A stretch of 64,000 nucleotides of DNA, taken from contig JAIUCV010000083.1 in NCBI GenBank assembly GCA_026724425.1, positions 3,286,001-3,350,000 of the forward strand, in the 5' to 3' direction. The position numbers were made by a program, and so were the translations under genes. Position 1 is the first letter of the stretch. The number at the start of each line of letters is the position of its first letter. The DNA comes from Erythrophleum ivorense. Lineage: Eukaryota > Streptophyta > Magnoliopsida > Fabales > Fabaceae. Positions 38,741-50,257 of this stretch are shown one piece after another. The notes under the pieces were generated by a model. The model was not told the origin of the DNA. It saw only the letters and a list, made by a program, of their open reading frames with translations, and ran no database searches.

Positions 38741-39244
38741 CATTTGCAAACTGTTTCTTAATGCTTGTTAGTGTGCATTTCGCCATGAGAGTGGGTCTGG
38801 AAGCATACTAACTCGATAGCTCCTGCCACGAGAGTGGATTTGCTAGTTGTCGAGTTTGCAGCTGAGGGACTAGCTCTGCTTGAGTTTTGTTGAACACCCT
38901 AGTGTTAGTCATGGAGATTCATTAGTCAATGACACCCACTCCTCAGGATCCTTTGTCTTTAATTGTTTCTCATCTTGTGTTTGTTACTTAAATTATCTTT
39001 TATCTTTTATTTTATTGCATTCTGTTCAATCTAGATTTCAGTTCATAATTATCAGCTTGCATTTACCTCTGTTCATTTCATAAGTTGATAGATTACATTC
39101 TCATATTTGAATTGGCTTGACTTAATTAGACTTGATTGCATCCTGATTGCATAGCTTCACACCCGATTTGGATTGACTCCTTTTTACACTGCAGCGATAT
39201 GATAGTGTAGCTAGGGTAATTGTTTAGTAAAAATCCTACTATCA

Positions 39245-39318
39245 ATTTGACTCCTTTTTACACTGCAGCGATATGATAGTGTAGCTAGGGTAATTGTTTA
39301 GTAAAAATCCTACTATCA
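39245..39318 (+). repeat. 74-bp duplication of the LTR end at the expected primer-binding site
   Basis: This stretch repeats the last ~72 bp of the 5' LTR (39171-39244), from TTGACTCCTTTTTACACTGC to CCTACTATCA. It immediately follows the LTR boundary, exactly where a tRNA primer-binding site should start. The right LTR carries only one copy of this end, so the duplication belongs to the internal region. Confidence 0.9.
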
Positions 39319-39319
39319 A

Positions 39320-39339
39320 TTTTTTTTTTTTTTTTTTTT
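39320..39339 (+). repeat. Poly-T run next to the gypsy-like 5' LTR
   Basis: About 20 consecutive T residues, followed by GTAGTGTCTTTG. The length of such a homopolymer is error-prone in sequencing. No standard plant PBS is seen between it and the LTR. Confidence 0.8.
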
Positions 39340-41167
39340 GTAGTGTCTTTGTTTGGCAGGTCTCAAGAAAGGAGTTTGAGCTAAAAGGGCGAAGACAACA
39401 AACTGTGAAAAAAGGGCAAAATATTGACTCGATCAGCTGCCAGAGCCTGCACTCGCCATAATGCACTAGCTTGATCGCAGACTCGATCACTCCCATCCAG
39501 TAAGCCTAGAAACACTCTAGCTTTCACATTACCTTCTTCTCCCATCCTTGAGGTAACAACTCCATCACCATTGTATATACCATGTCATTTCGGTTTTTAT
39601 TGGTTTTTGATTCTTGAAACCTTCTCCTTTCTTTTGTTACACAAGGGACTGTGTAATTCAAGTTTGGGGGAGGGGTTGAGATGTATTTGACCTTGTTTTC
39701 TATTTTCTTATCTCAAATTTTTGCACCATGTAAGGCATAGAAAAACACATAAAAATTTGAAAATTTTTCGAAAAATCCAAAAATATTCATGTAGTTGCAT
39801 TCACATTTGTTAGATTAAGTCTCCAGTGCATCACATAGATTCACAATCATGTTGCATAGTTGATACAGCCTTGTAAAATAACAATCTCATGCGATATGAT
39901 TTGTGCCTTGGTCTTTGATTCTCTGATGCATTAGGGTGAGAATGAAGCATTTAAAACGAAACCGTGTTTAACTTGATCACATCATGACATGCACATCTCA
40001 CTTGATCACTGCTGCGAATTGAGGCTTATCCCTATTTATCTGAACCTTAATCTTGACTTATAAATATCATTGCATGCATTGAAGGCAACTCATGGATAGC
40101 ATACATATCTGGACAATCTTTTCCCATTTGTTTATCCTCTTTGTTTGTCCAGGTAGTTTTCTTTCCCGCACCCTGAACACTTTAGCCTTTTCATTCAAAC
40201 CCCCATTACTCTTGTGTGTGCTTGTGAGGCCTTGTTTCGATTATGCTTAGCAGAACGTGTTGAGTTTAAACCGGCAAGAGTAGGATGTCTAGGTATCTAG
40301 TTCGTTTCTGGGTTTGTTTTCAGGCTAAGTTTGGGGGTGATATCTTGAGCGCTATGGTTTCATTTTCAGAAAGTGGGAAAAGAAAGTTGTTTTGATTAAG
40401 GCCAGGGAGTTGTTTTGTGTTTCAAAAGGGTCTAGTAAAGGTTTGGGAATAGTTTTAAGAAAGAAAAGAAAAAGGGGGTTCTAAGTTAAAAGAAAAGAAG
40501 GCAATTGCCTCAGCTGTTTAAAAGAAAGAAAGGAGTTCCCTAAGTGTTAGGTTTCCCAAACCGCTAGATGTTACCATAAGATCACCTCTCCCTTGGCTAG
40601 TTCACAAAAGAAAAAGAAGAAAAGAGCACCAGCTCCTCTGAGTCTAAAGGCGCAAAGCCTATTTGGTAGTTAGGAGTCGTTCTTGGTTTTTCTGGGGTTC
40701 GGGTACTGACGCTGTCGAGTCAGAGCTAGGTAGTTAGAGGTTCTGCTCTTGCATCCTCCTGGGTTATAACTCTTAGCCTTCTGCCAAAGCATAGTCATTT
40801 TCTTGAGAGATCCCTGTTCTTTAAACCGTTTTATGACTTTAAGAAACCTTCTTCTTCTCTTGGCCTTTACCTTGAACCAAATGAGTTGTTAATTTGCATG
40901 TTTATGATTCACTGTTCACCATAATAAATGTTAAAGGGATTTTGCTGATAAGAATGCATTGTTTGAGTGACTGTGAAGTTGGATTGATCTTATTAAGCAT
41001 GATACAGATTTTCAAAGAAATAACTCTCACCTTGCTGCATTTTAGAACCGTAAACTTGGACATATATCAAATCGTTTTTGCTTGTTGTTTTAGGATATAT
41101 CAACATTGTTTTCAAACCTCATCCCTTTCTTTATTCTTGTTTGTTTGCTTGAGGGCAAGCAAAAGAT

Positions 41168-41181
41168 AAGTTTGGGGGTGT
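41168..41181 (+). other. Polypurine tract (PPT) of the gypsy-like element
   Basis: AAGTTTGGGGGTGT directly precedes the right LTR (TGATGTAC at 41182). This is the plus-strand priming site in reverse transcription and fixes the element's orientation. Preceded by GAGGGCAAGCAAAAGATAAG, a context I associate with Athila/Tat-type elements. Confidence 0.75.
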
Positions 41182-42612
41182 TGATGTACATATATTTCAA
41201 CCTGTTTTAGCATCATTTATCCATCGCTTTCGTGCATTTATCACATCATTCCACTACCATTTACATCCATATGCATCCACTTCTCTTAGATGATAGTTTG
41301 CATAAGCATTTGCATCAATCCTTGCATTATTTGCCATTTCAGGTACTTTTGGAGCAGATGGAGTGTTGGCCAAGGAATGGGATGAAGTGAAGCTCAAGGA
41401 AGGAGATGGAGTGATGGCCAAGAAAGAAGTAGAAGCAAACTCGACCTACGGACTCGATCAACCACCTCGAGTTGGTGCCAAAGGTGGCGCCTTTACACGG
41501 ACTCGACGAGTACATCGAGTCGGTGGTCGAGTTGGTGCCAAAGGTGGCACCTTTACGCAGACTCGACCAGATCACATAAAGTTGGCACCTCGAGTCTGCA
41601 GCACGTGTTATTTTTACCTTTTTTCTAAAACCTAGTATAAAAGGCCAAATGATGTCATTTGTGTCAGACATCTTCTTTTTCCTCTGACTAAGTTGAAAAT
41701 CGCCTCTAGGGTTCTTATTTTGTATTTTCAGATTGCTTCTTTGTCTTTGAGATTTTGCAACTATTTCCTTCAATAAAGTTGTTTAGTTTTCAATCCTCTT
41801 TCTAATGATGCAAGTTTTATCAATTTCTGGGTTTGATTTCTGTATGGCGATTTCTGAGTAGTCTATTTAGGGTTCTTGAGGTTTGGGTCAGATTAGTGAA
41901 AATCCATGATTACCCAGGGTGTTTAAGCTTTGAATTTCTGATTTCCCTTCTTGATTAGTGAACTTAATGCTTTTTCCTCTATGATTAATTGGAATTTGAA
42001 ATTAGGCATTTCAGCACCCAGAAGGTGTTTGATGAAATGCCTGAACCAGCTTTTACAAGAAATTTGCATATCATACCTAGGATACTAGTTGCCTTGATTG
42101 CATTTTAGCATTTGCAAACTGTTTCTTAATGCTTGTTAGTGTGCATTTCGCCATGAGAGTGGGTCTGGAAGCATACTAACTCGATAGCTCCTGCCACGAG
42201 AGTGGATTTGCTAGTTGTCGAGTTTGCAGCTGAGGGACTAGCTCTGCTTGAGTTTTGTTGAACACCCTAGTGTTAGTCATGGAGATTCATTAGTCAATGA
42301 CACCCACTCCTCAGGATCCTTTGTCTTTAATTGTTTCTCATCTTGTGTTTGTTACTTAAATTATCTTTTATCTTTTATTTTATTGCATTCTGTTCAATCT
42401 AGATTTCAGTTCATAATTATGAGCTTGCATTTACCTCTGTTCATTTCATAAGTTGATAGATTACATTCTCATATTTGAATTGGCTTGACTTAATTAGACT
42501 TGATCGCATCCTGATTGCATAGCTTCACACCCGATTTGGATTGACTCCTTTTTACACTGCAGCGATATGATAGTGTAGCTAGGGTAATTGTTTAGTAAAA
42601 ATCCTACTATCA
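41182..42612 (+). repeat. 3' LTR of gypsy-like element (1431 bp)
   Basis: Same length as the 5' LTR, with two substitutions noticed. Ends in CCTACTATCA, followed by the AGGAA target duplication and satellite. Contains second copies of the G-box (41602), TATA box (41636) and AATAAA (41772). Confidence 0.95.
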
Positions 42613-42617
42613 AGGAA
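42613..42617 (+). repeat. Target site duplication AGGAA, right
   Basis: Partner of the AGGAA at 37809-37813. Satellite resumes in phase immediately after it (CATACTTGTAG). Confidence 0.95.
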
Positions 42618-44769
42618 CATACTTGTAGTGTATGTAATGATCAAGACGGACCCATACTTAGCCAAACATGCATTAGGTTCTCCACGGGACTATGAGGAGC
42701 AACATGTGTGACATGATTCTCATTCCTTGAGAGGAACATCAAAGCTAGCATCCTGAGAGAAACATAAGTAATAAGGAGTCCCAATCGTAGCTCTATGCCT
42801 CCACACAATGTAGAAACATATTTGTAGTTTTTGTAATGATCAAGACGGACCCATACTTAGCCAAACATGCATTAGGTTCTCCACGGGACTATGAGGAGCA
42901 ACATGTGTGACATGATTCTCATTCCTTGAGAGGAACATCAAAGCTACCATCCTGAGAGAAACATAAGTAGTAAGGAGTCCCAATCGTAGCTCTATGCCTC
43001 CACACAATGTAGGAAAATACTTGTAGTGTATGTAATGATCAAGACGGACCCATACTTAGCCAAACATGCATTAGGTTCTCCACGGGACTATGAGGAGCAA
43101 CATGTGTGACATGATTCTAATTCCTTGAGAGGAACATCAAAGCTACCATCCTCAGAGAAACATAAGTAGTAAGGAGTCCCAATCGTAGCTCTATGCCTCC
43201 ACACAATGTAGGAACATACTTGTAGTGTATGTTATGATCAAGACGGACCCATACTTAGCCAAACATGCATTAGGTTCTCCACGGGACTATGAGGAGCAAC
43301 ATGTGTGACATGATTCTAATTCCTTGAGAGGAACATCAAAGCTACCATCCTGAGAGAAACATAAGTAGTAAGGAGTCCCAATCGTAGCTCTATGCCTCCA
43401 CACAATGTAGAAACATACTTGTAGTGTATGTAATGATCAAGACGGACCCATACTTAGCCAAACATGCATTAGGTTCTCCACGGGACTATGAGGAGCAACA
43501 TGTGTGACATGATTCTCATTCCTTGAGAGGAACATCAAAGCTACCATCCTGAGAGAAACATAAGTAGTAAGGAGTCCCAATCGTAGCTCTATGCCTCCAC
43601 ACAATGTAGGAACATACTTGTAGTGTATGTAATGATCAAGACGGACCCATACTTAGCCAAACATGCATTAGGTTCTCCACGGGACTATGAGGAGCAACAT
43701 GTGTGACATGATTCTCATTCCTTGAGAGGAACATCAAAGCTAGCATCCTGAGAGAAACATAAGTAATAAGGAGTCCCAATCGTAGCTCTATGCCTCCACA
43801 CAATGTAGAAACATATTTGTAGTTTTTGTAATGATCAAGACGGACCCATACTTAGCCAAACATGCATTAGGTTCTCCACGGGACTATGAGGAGCAACATG
43901 TGTGACATGATTCTCATTCCTTGAGAGGAACATCAAAGCTACCATCCTGAGAGAAACATAAGTAGTAAGGAGTCCCAATCGTAGCTCTATGCCTCCACAC
44001 AATGTAGGAACATACTTGTAGTGTATGTAATGATCAAGACGGACCCTTACTTAGCCAAACATGCATTAGGTTCTCCACGGGACTATGAGGAGCAACATGT
44101 GTGACATGATTCTAATTCCTCGAGAGGAACATCAAAGCTACCATCCTCAGAGAAACATAAGTAGTAAGGAGTCCCAATCGTAGCTCTATGCCTCCACACA
44201 ATGTAGGAACATACTTGTAGTGTATGTTATGATCAAGACGGACCCATACTTAGCCAAACATGCATTAGGTTCTCCACGGGACTATGAGGAGCAACATGTG
44301 TGACATGATTCTAATTCCTTGAGAGGAACATCAAAGCTACCATCCTGAGAGAAACATAAGTAGTAAGGAGTCCCAATCGTAGCTCTATGCCTCCACACAA
44401 TGTAGAAACATACTTGTAGTGTATGTAATGATCAAGATGGACCCATACTTAGCCAAACATGCATTAGGTTCTCCACGGGACTATGAGGAGCAACATGTGT
44501 GACATGATTCTCATTCCTTGAGAGGAACATCAAAGCTACCATCCTGAGAGAAACATAAGTAGTAAGGAGTCCCAATCGTAGCTCTATGCCTCCACACAAT
44601 GTAGAAACATACTTGTAGTGTATGTAATGATCAAGGCGGACCCATACTTAGCCAAACATGCATTAGGTTCTCCACGGGACTATGAGGAGCAACATGTGTG
44701 ACATGATTCTCATTCCTTGAGAGGAACATCAAAGCTAGCATCCTGAGAGAAACATAAGTAGTAAGGAGT

Positions 44770-46587
44770 CCCAATCGTAGCTCTATGCCTCCACACAATG
44801 TAGGAACATACTTGTAGTGTATGTAATGATCAAGACGGACCCATACTTAGCCAAACATGCATTAGGTTCTCCACGGGACTATGAGGAGCAACATGTGTGA
44901 CATGATTCTCATTCCTTGAGAGGAACATCAAAGCTACCATCCTGAGAGAAACATAAGTAGTAAGGAGTCCCAATCGTAGCTCTATGCCTCCACACAATGT
45001 AGAAACATACTTGTAGTGTATGTAATGATCAAGACGGACCCATACTTAGCCAAACACGCATTAGGTTCTCCACGGGACTATGAGGAGCAACATGTGTGAC
45101 ATGATTCTCATTCCTTGAGAGGAACATCAAAGCTAGCATCCTGAGAGAAACATAAGTACTAAGGAGTCCCAATCGTAGCTCTATGCCTCCACACAATGTA
45201 GAAACATACTTGTAGTGTATGTAATGATCAAGACGGATCCACACTTAGCCAAACATGCATTAGGTTCTCCACGGGACTATGAGGAGCAACATGTGTGACA
45301 TGATTCTCATTCCTTGAGAGGAACATCAAAGCTACCATCCTGAGAGAAACATAAGTAGTAAGGAGTCCCAATCGTAGCTCTATGCCTCCACACAATGTAG
45401 GAACATACTTGTAGTGTATGTAATGATCAAGACGGACCCATACTTAGCCAAACATGCATTAGGTTCTCCACGGGACTATGAGGAGCAACATGTGTGACAT
45501 GATTCTCATTCCTTGAGAGAAACATCAAAGCTACCATCCTGAGAGAAACATAAGTCGTAAAGAGTCCCAATCGTAGCTCTATGCCTCCACACAATGTAGA
45601 AACATACTTGTAGTGTATGTAATGATCAAGACGGACCCATACTTAGCCAAACACGCATTAGGTTCTCCACGGGACTATGAGGAGCAACATGTGTGACATG
45701 ATTCTCATTCCTTGAGAGGAACATCAAAGCTAGCATCCTGAGAGAAACATAAGTAATAAGGAGTCCCAATCGTAGCTCTATGCCTCCACACAATGTAGAA
45801 ACATATTTGTAGTGTTTGTAATGATCAAGACGGACCCATACTTAGCCAAACATGCATTAGGTTCTCCACGGGACTATGAGGAGCAACATGTGTGACATGA
45901 TTCTCATTCCTTGAGAGGAGCATCAAAGCTACCATCCTCAGAGAAACATAAGTAGTAAGGAGTCCCAATCGTAGCTCTATGCCTCCACACAATGTAGGAA
46001 CATACTTGTAGTGTATGTAATGATCAAGACGGACCCATACTTAGCCAAACATGCATTAGGTTCTCCATGGGACTATGAGGAGCAACATGTGTGACATGAT
46101 TCTAATTCCTTGAGAGGAACATCAAAGCTACCATCCTCAGAGAAACATAAGTAGTAAGGAGTCCCAATCGTAGCTCTATGCCTCCACACAATGTAGGAAC
46201 ATACTTGTAGTGTATGTTATGATCAAGACGGACCCATACTTAGCCAAACATGCATTAGGTTCTCCACGGGACTATGAGGAGCAACATGTGTGACATGATT
46301 CTAATTCCTTGAGAGGAACATCAAAGCTACCATCCTGAGAGAAACATAAGTAGTAAGGAGTCCCAATCGTAGCTCTATGCCTCCACACAATGTAGAAACA
46401 TACTTGTAGTGTATGTAATGATCAAGACGGACCCATACTTAGCCAAACATGCATTAGGTTCTCCACGGGACTATGAGGAGCAACATGTGTGACATGATTC
46501 TCATTCCTTGAGAGGAACATCAAAGCTACCATCCTGAGAGAAACATAAGTAGTAAGGAGTCCCAATCGTAGCTCTATGCCTCCACAC
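44770..46587 (+). repeat. Segmental duplication in block 2, copy 1
   Basis: About nine monomers repeated at 47954-49771 with a constant 3184-bp offset (16 x 199). Shared private variants are GAGGAGCATCAAAG (near 45916 and 49100) and TTCTCCATGGGAC (46061 and 49245), plus the GGATCC dimer (45029 and 48213). Confidence 0.8.
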
Positions 46588-47953
46588 AATGTAGGAAAAT
46601 ACTTGTAGTGTATGTAATGATCAAGACGGACCCATACTTAGCCAAACATGCATTAGGTTCTCCACGGGACTATGAGGAGCAACATGTGTGACATGATTCT
46701 CATTCCTTGAGAGGAACATCAAAGCTACCATCCTGAGAGAAACATAAGTAGTAAGGAGTCCCAATCGTAGCTCTATGCCTCCACACAATGTAGGAACATA
46801 CTTGTAGTGTATGTAATGATCAAGACGGACCCATACTTAGCCAAACATGCATTAGGTTCTCCACGGGACTATGAGGAGCAACATGTGTGACATGATTCTC
46901 ATTCCTTGAGAGGAACATCAAAGCTAGCATCCTGAGAGAAACATAAGTAATAAGGAGTCCCAATCGTAGCTCTATGCCTCCACACAATGTAGAAACATAT
47001 TTGTAGTTTTTGTATTGATCAAGACGGACCCATACTTAGCCAAACATGCATTAGGTTCTCCACGGGACTATGAGGAGCAACATGTGTGACATGATTCTCA
47101 TTCCTTGAGAGGAACATCAAAGCTACCATCCTGAGAGAAACATAAGTAGTAAGGAGTCCCAATCGTAGCTCTATGCCTCCACACAATGTAGGAACATACT
47201 TGTAGTGTATGTAATGATCAAGACGGACCCTTACTTAGCCAAACATGCATTAGGTTCTCCACGGGACTATGAGGAGCAACATGTGTGACATGATTCTAAT
47301 TCCTCGAGAGGAACATCAAAGCTACCATCCTCAGAGAAACATAAGTAGTAAGGAGTCCCAATCGTAGCTCTATGCCTCCACACAATGTAGGAACATACTT
47401 GTAGTGTATGTTATGATCAAGACGGACCCATACTTAGCCAAACATGCATTAGGTTCTCCACGGGACTATGAGGAGCAACATGTGTGACATGATTCTAATT
47501 CCTTGAGAGGAACATCAAAGCTACCATCCTGAGAGAAACATAAGTAGTAAGGAGTCCCAATCGTAGCTCTCTGCCTCCACACAATGTAGAAACATACTTG
47601 TAGTGTATGTAATGATCAAGATGGACCCATACTTAGCCAAACATGCATTAGGTTCTCCACGGGACTATGAGGAGCAACATGTGTGACATGATTCTCATTC
47701 CTTGAGAGGAACATCAAAGCTACCATCCTGAGAGAAACATAAGTAGTAAGGAGTCCCAATCGTAGCTCTATGCCTCCACACAATGTAGAAACATACTTGT
47801 AGTGTATGTAATGATCAAGGCGGACCCATACTTAGCCAAACATGCATTAGGTTCTCCACGGGACTATGAGGAGCAACATGTGTGACATGATTCTCATTCC
47901 TTGAGAGGAACATCAAAGCTACCATCCTGAGAGAAACATAAGTTGTAAGGAGT

Positions 47954-49771
47954 CCCAATCGTAGCTCTATGCCTCCACACAATGTAGGAACATACTTGTA
48001 GTGTATGTAATGATCAAGACGGACCCATACTTAGCCAAACATGCATTAGGTTCTCCACGGGACTATGAGGAGCAACATGTGTGACATGATTCTCATTCCT
48101 TGAGAGGAACATCAAAGCTACCATCCTGAGAGAAACATAAGTAGTAAGGAGTCCCAATCGTAGCTCTATGCCTCCACACAATGTAGAAACATACTTGTAG
48201 TGTATGTAATGATCAAGACGGACCCATACTTAGCCAAACACGCATTAGGTTCTCCACGGGACTATGAGGAGCAACATGTGTGACATGATTCTCATTCCTT
48301 GAGAGGAACATCAAAGCTAGCATCCTGAGAGAAACATAAGTACTAAGGAGTCCCAATCGTAGCTCTATGCCTCCACACAATGTAGAAACATACTTGTAGT
48401 GTATGTAATGATCAAGACGGATCCACACTTAGCCAAACATGCATTAGGTTCTCCACGGGACTATGAGGAGCAACATGTGTGACATGATTCTCATTCCTTG
48501 AGAGGAACATCAAAGCTACCATCCTGAGAGAAACATAAGTAGTAAGGAGTCCCAATCGTAGCTCTATGCCTCCACACAATGTAGGAACATACTTGTAGTG
48601 TATGTAATGATCAAGACGGACCCATACTTATCCAAACATGCATTAGGTTCTCCACGGGACTATGAGGAGCAACATGTGTGACATGATTCTCATTCCTTGA
48701 GAGAAACATCAAAGCTACCATCCTGAGAGAAACATAAGTCGTAAAGAGTCCCAATCGTAGCTCTATGCCTCCACACAATGTAGAAACATACTTGTAGTGT
48801 ATGTAATGATCAAGACGGACCCATACTTAGCCAAACACGCATTAGGTTCTCCACGGGACTATGAGGAGCAACATGTGTGACATGATTCTCATTCCTTGAG
48901 AGGAACATCAAAGCTAGCATCCTGAGAGAAACATAAGTAATAAGGAGTCCCAATCGTAGCTCTATGCCTCCACACAATGTAGAAACATATTTGTAGTGTT
49001 TGTAATGATCAAGACGGACCCATACTTAGCCAAACATGCATTAGGTTCTCCACGGGACTATGAGGAGCAACATGTGTGACATGATTCTCATTCCTTGAGA
49101 GGAGCATCAAAGCTACCATCCTCAGAGAAACATAAGTAGTAAGGAGTCCCAATCGTAGCTCTATGCCTCCACACAATGTAGGAACATACTTGTAGTGTAT
49201 GTAATGATCAAGACGGACCCATACTTAGCCAAACATGCATTAGGTTCTCCATGGGACTATGAGGAGCAACATGTGTGACATGATTCTAATTCCTTGAGAG
49301 GAACATCAAAGCTACCATCCTCAGAGAAACATAAGTAGTAAGGAGTCCCAATCGTAGCTCTATGCCTCCACACAATGTAGGAACATACTTGTAGTGTATG
49401 TTATGATCAAGACGGACCCATACTTAGCCAAACATGCATTAGGTTCTCCACGGGACTATGAGGAGCAACATGTGTGACATGATTCTAATTCCTTGAGAGG
49501 AACATCAAAGCTACCATCCTGAGAGAAACATAAGTAGTAAGGAGTCCCAATCGTAGCTCTATGCCTCCACACAATGTAGAAACATACTTGTAGTGTATGT
49601 AATGATCAAGACGGACCCATACTTAGCCAAACATGCATTAGGTTCTCCACGGGACTATGAGGAGCAACATGTGTGACATGATTCTCATTCCTTGAGAGGA
49701 ACATCAAAGCTACCATCCTGAGAGAAACATAAGTAGTAAGGAGTCCCAATCGTAGCTTTATGCCTCCACAC
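47954..49771 (+). repeat. Segmental duplication in block 2, copy 2, cut by the copia insertion
   Basis: Second copy of 44770-46587. It differs by CTTATCCAAAC near 48628 and CGTAGCTTTATG near 49752. It ends exactly at the copia LTR. Confidence 0.8.
49767..49771 (+). repeat. Target site duplication CACAC, left
   Basis: CACAC before the copia LTR, matched at 55345-55349. Removing the element plus one copy gives CCTC-CACAC-AATGTAGG, the normal monomer junction. Confidence 0.95.
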
Positions 49772-50127
49772 TGTAGGTTTTAATAAGAACAAGTAGAGGA
49801 ATCCGAGAGGATTCAAGTGAGATCTCGCAAGAGTGAGATAAGAACAAGAGAGAGAGAGATGATAGTGTGAAAGCGAGTGAGAGGAGAGAGTGTATGAGAT
49901 AAGGAGTTTCTTATTTTCCTTAAGTGATTCTTTACAAGGTAACTACATTGATATATATAGCGAGACAAAGAAGAATAAACTATAAACAATGGTGTTGTAA
50001 TCAAGGCTTGATAGAGACGGCTCCTTAGTCAACTTGCTAAAGAGAACATGTGACCTTTGCGCCTTCTTCTTGTCCCTAACGGCTATATTGTAACGGATAG
50101 TTACAAGATAATCTCTTTGGTTCAATA
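49772..50127 (-). repeat. 3' LTR of the copia element (356 bp)
   Basis: Element orientation is -, so this left copy is the 3' LTR. On the + strand it begins TGTAGGTTTTAATAAG and ends TTTGGTTCAATA. I found no difference from 54989-55344. On the - strand it therefore starts TATTGAACC rather than the usual TG, and ends CCTACA. Confidence 0.95.
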
Positions 50128-50138
50128 CTCCCCCTCAA
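50128..50138 (-). other. Polypurine tract of the copia element
   Basis: On the - strand TTGAGGGGGAG immediately precedes the 3' LTR (TATTGAACC). This is the usual plus-strand priming tract of plant copia elements and fixes the LTR boundary. It overlaps the end of a 10-bp inverted repeat (50136-50145 with 50160-50169). Confidence 0.9.
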
Positions 50139-50169
50139 GCTTAACGGACGTGGATGAGAGTTAAGCTTG
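50136..50169. repeat. Perfect 10-bp inverted repeat at the copia PPT
   Basis: CAAGCTTAAC (50136-50145) and GTTAAGCTTG (50160-50169) are perfect complements separated by 14 bp, and the first arm shares three bases with the PPT. In element RNA this could fold into a hairpin next to the plus-strand primer. No function is known to me. Confidence 0.7.
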
Positions 50170-50199
50170 GAATACTAGATTGCCACCTCGTTAAAAAAA

Positions 50200-50240
50200 C
50201 CTGAGCATAGAAAACCCAATGGGATAAAACTATACTCAGG
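50200..50240. repeat. 11-bp imperfect inverted repeat in the copia 3' non-coding region
   Basis: CCTGAGCATAG (50200-50210) pairs with CTATACTCAGG (50230-50240) with one mismatch, around a 19-nt loop containing AACCCAATGGG. The loop and the adjacent AACGAGGTGGCA (- strand) resemble a motif recurring downstream of pol in many plant copia elements, as I remember it. It lies between the stop codon and the PPT. Confidence 0.6.
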
Positions 50241-50257
50241 GAAAAAGAGTGTGGTTC

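Larger units (their letters stand above)
37814..39244 (+). repeat. 5' LTR of gypsy-like element (1431 bp)
   Basis: Begins TGATGTACATAT and ends CCTACTATCA. It matches 41182-42612 over its full length with two differences seen: ATTATCAGC versus ATTATGAGC (around 39052) and CTTGATTGCA versus CTTGATCGCA (around 39136). It contains a cluster of ACTCGA/TCGAGT hexamers, a G-box, a TATA box and an AATAAA, in that order, giving an interpretable U3-R-U5 layout. Open frames inside it start at GTG or run antisense and are not considered genes. Confidence 0.95.
39245..41181 (+). other. Internal region of the gypsy-like element, non-coding (1937 bp)
   Basis: Contains no retroviral protein domain in any frame. 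It holds, in order: a 74-bp repeat of the LTR end, a run of about 20 T, two ACTCGATC motifs (near 39426 and 39481), three AAGTTTGGGGG tracts (39660, 40327, 41168), purine-rich stretches around 40455-40515 and 40605-40630, and the final PPT. The repeated PPT-like tracts suggest the internal region is built from the non-coding 3' end of a larger gypsy element after loss of gag-pol. Short open frames here (39242-39496 on -, 40894-41169 on +) have no recognisable domains. Confidence 0.75.
37814..42612 (+). mobile_element. Non-autonomous gypsy-like LTR retrotransposon (4799 bp, no gag-pol)
   Basis: Two 1431-bp direct LTRs flank a 1937-bp internal region that contains no gag, protease, integrase or reverse transcriptase frame. 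TATA box, AATAAA and a polypurine tract beside the right LTR place it in + orientation. Termini are TG...CA and the target duplication is AGGAA. The tract AAGTTTGGGGGTG before the right LTR, and the LTR style, resemble plant Athila/Tat-type Ty3/gypsy elements; this is from memory and moderately sure. The size and lack of coding match LARD-type (large retrotransposon derivative) elements that use proteins made by a relative. The LTRs differ at only two positions I could find, so insertion is recent. Other elements of the same family elsewhere in the genome should reveal the autonomous partner. Confidence 0.92.
42613..49771 (+). repeat. 199-bp tandem satellite array, block 2 (about 36 monomers)
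   Basis: Continues the same array and orientation as block 1, in the monomer phase interrupted at 37813. Diagnostic variants (TTTGTAGTTTTTG, ACCCTTACTTAGCC, CAAGATGGACC, GGAAAATACTTG) tie it to the 30-37 kb part of block 1. No gene is seen. Confidence 0.96.

Noticed and set aside
39245..41181. Hidden gag or pol remnant in the gypsy-like internal region
   Set aside because: No zinc knuckle, DSG/DTG protease, DD35E or YxDD motif was found in the open frames; the region reads as non-coding.
49813..50125. Small open frames in the copia LTRs (also 55030-55351)
   Set aside because: Low-complexity frames created by the CT-rich and AT-rich LTR, with no domain; identical in both LTRs because the LTRs match.
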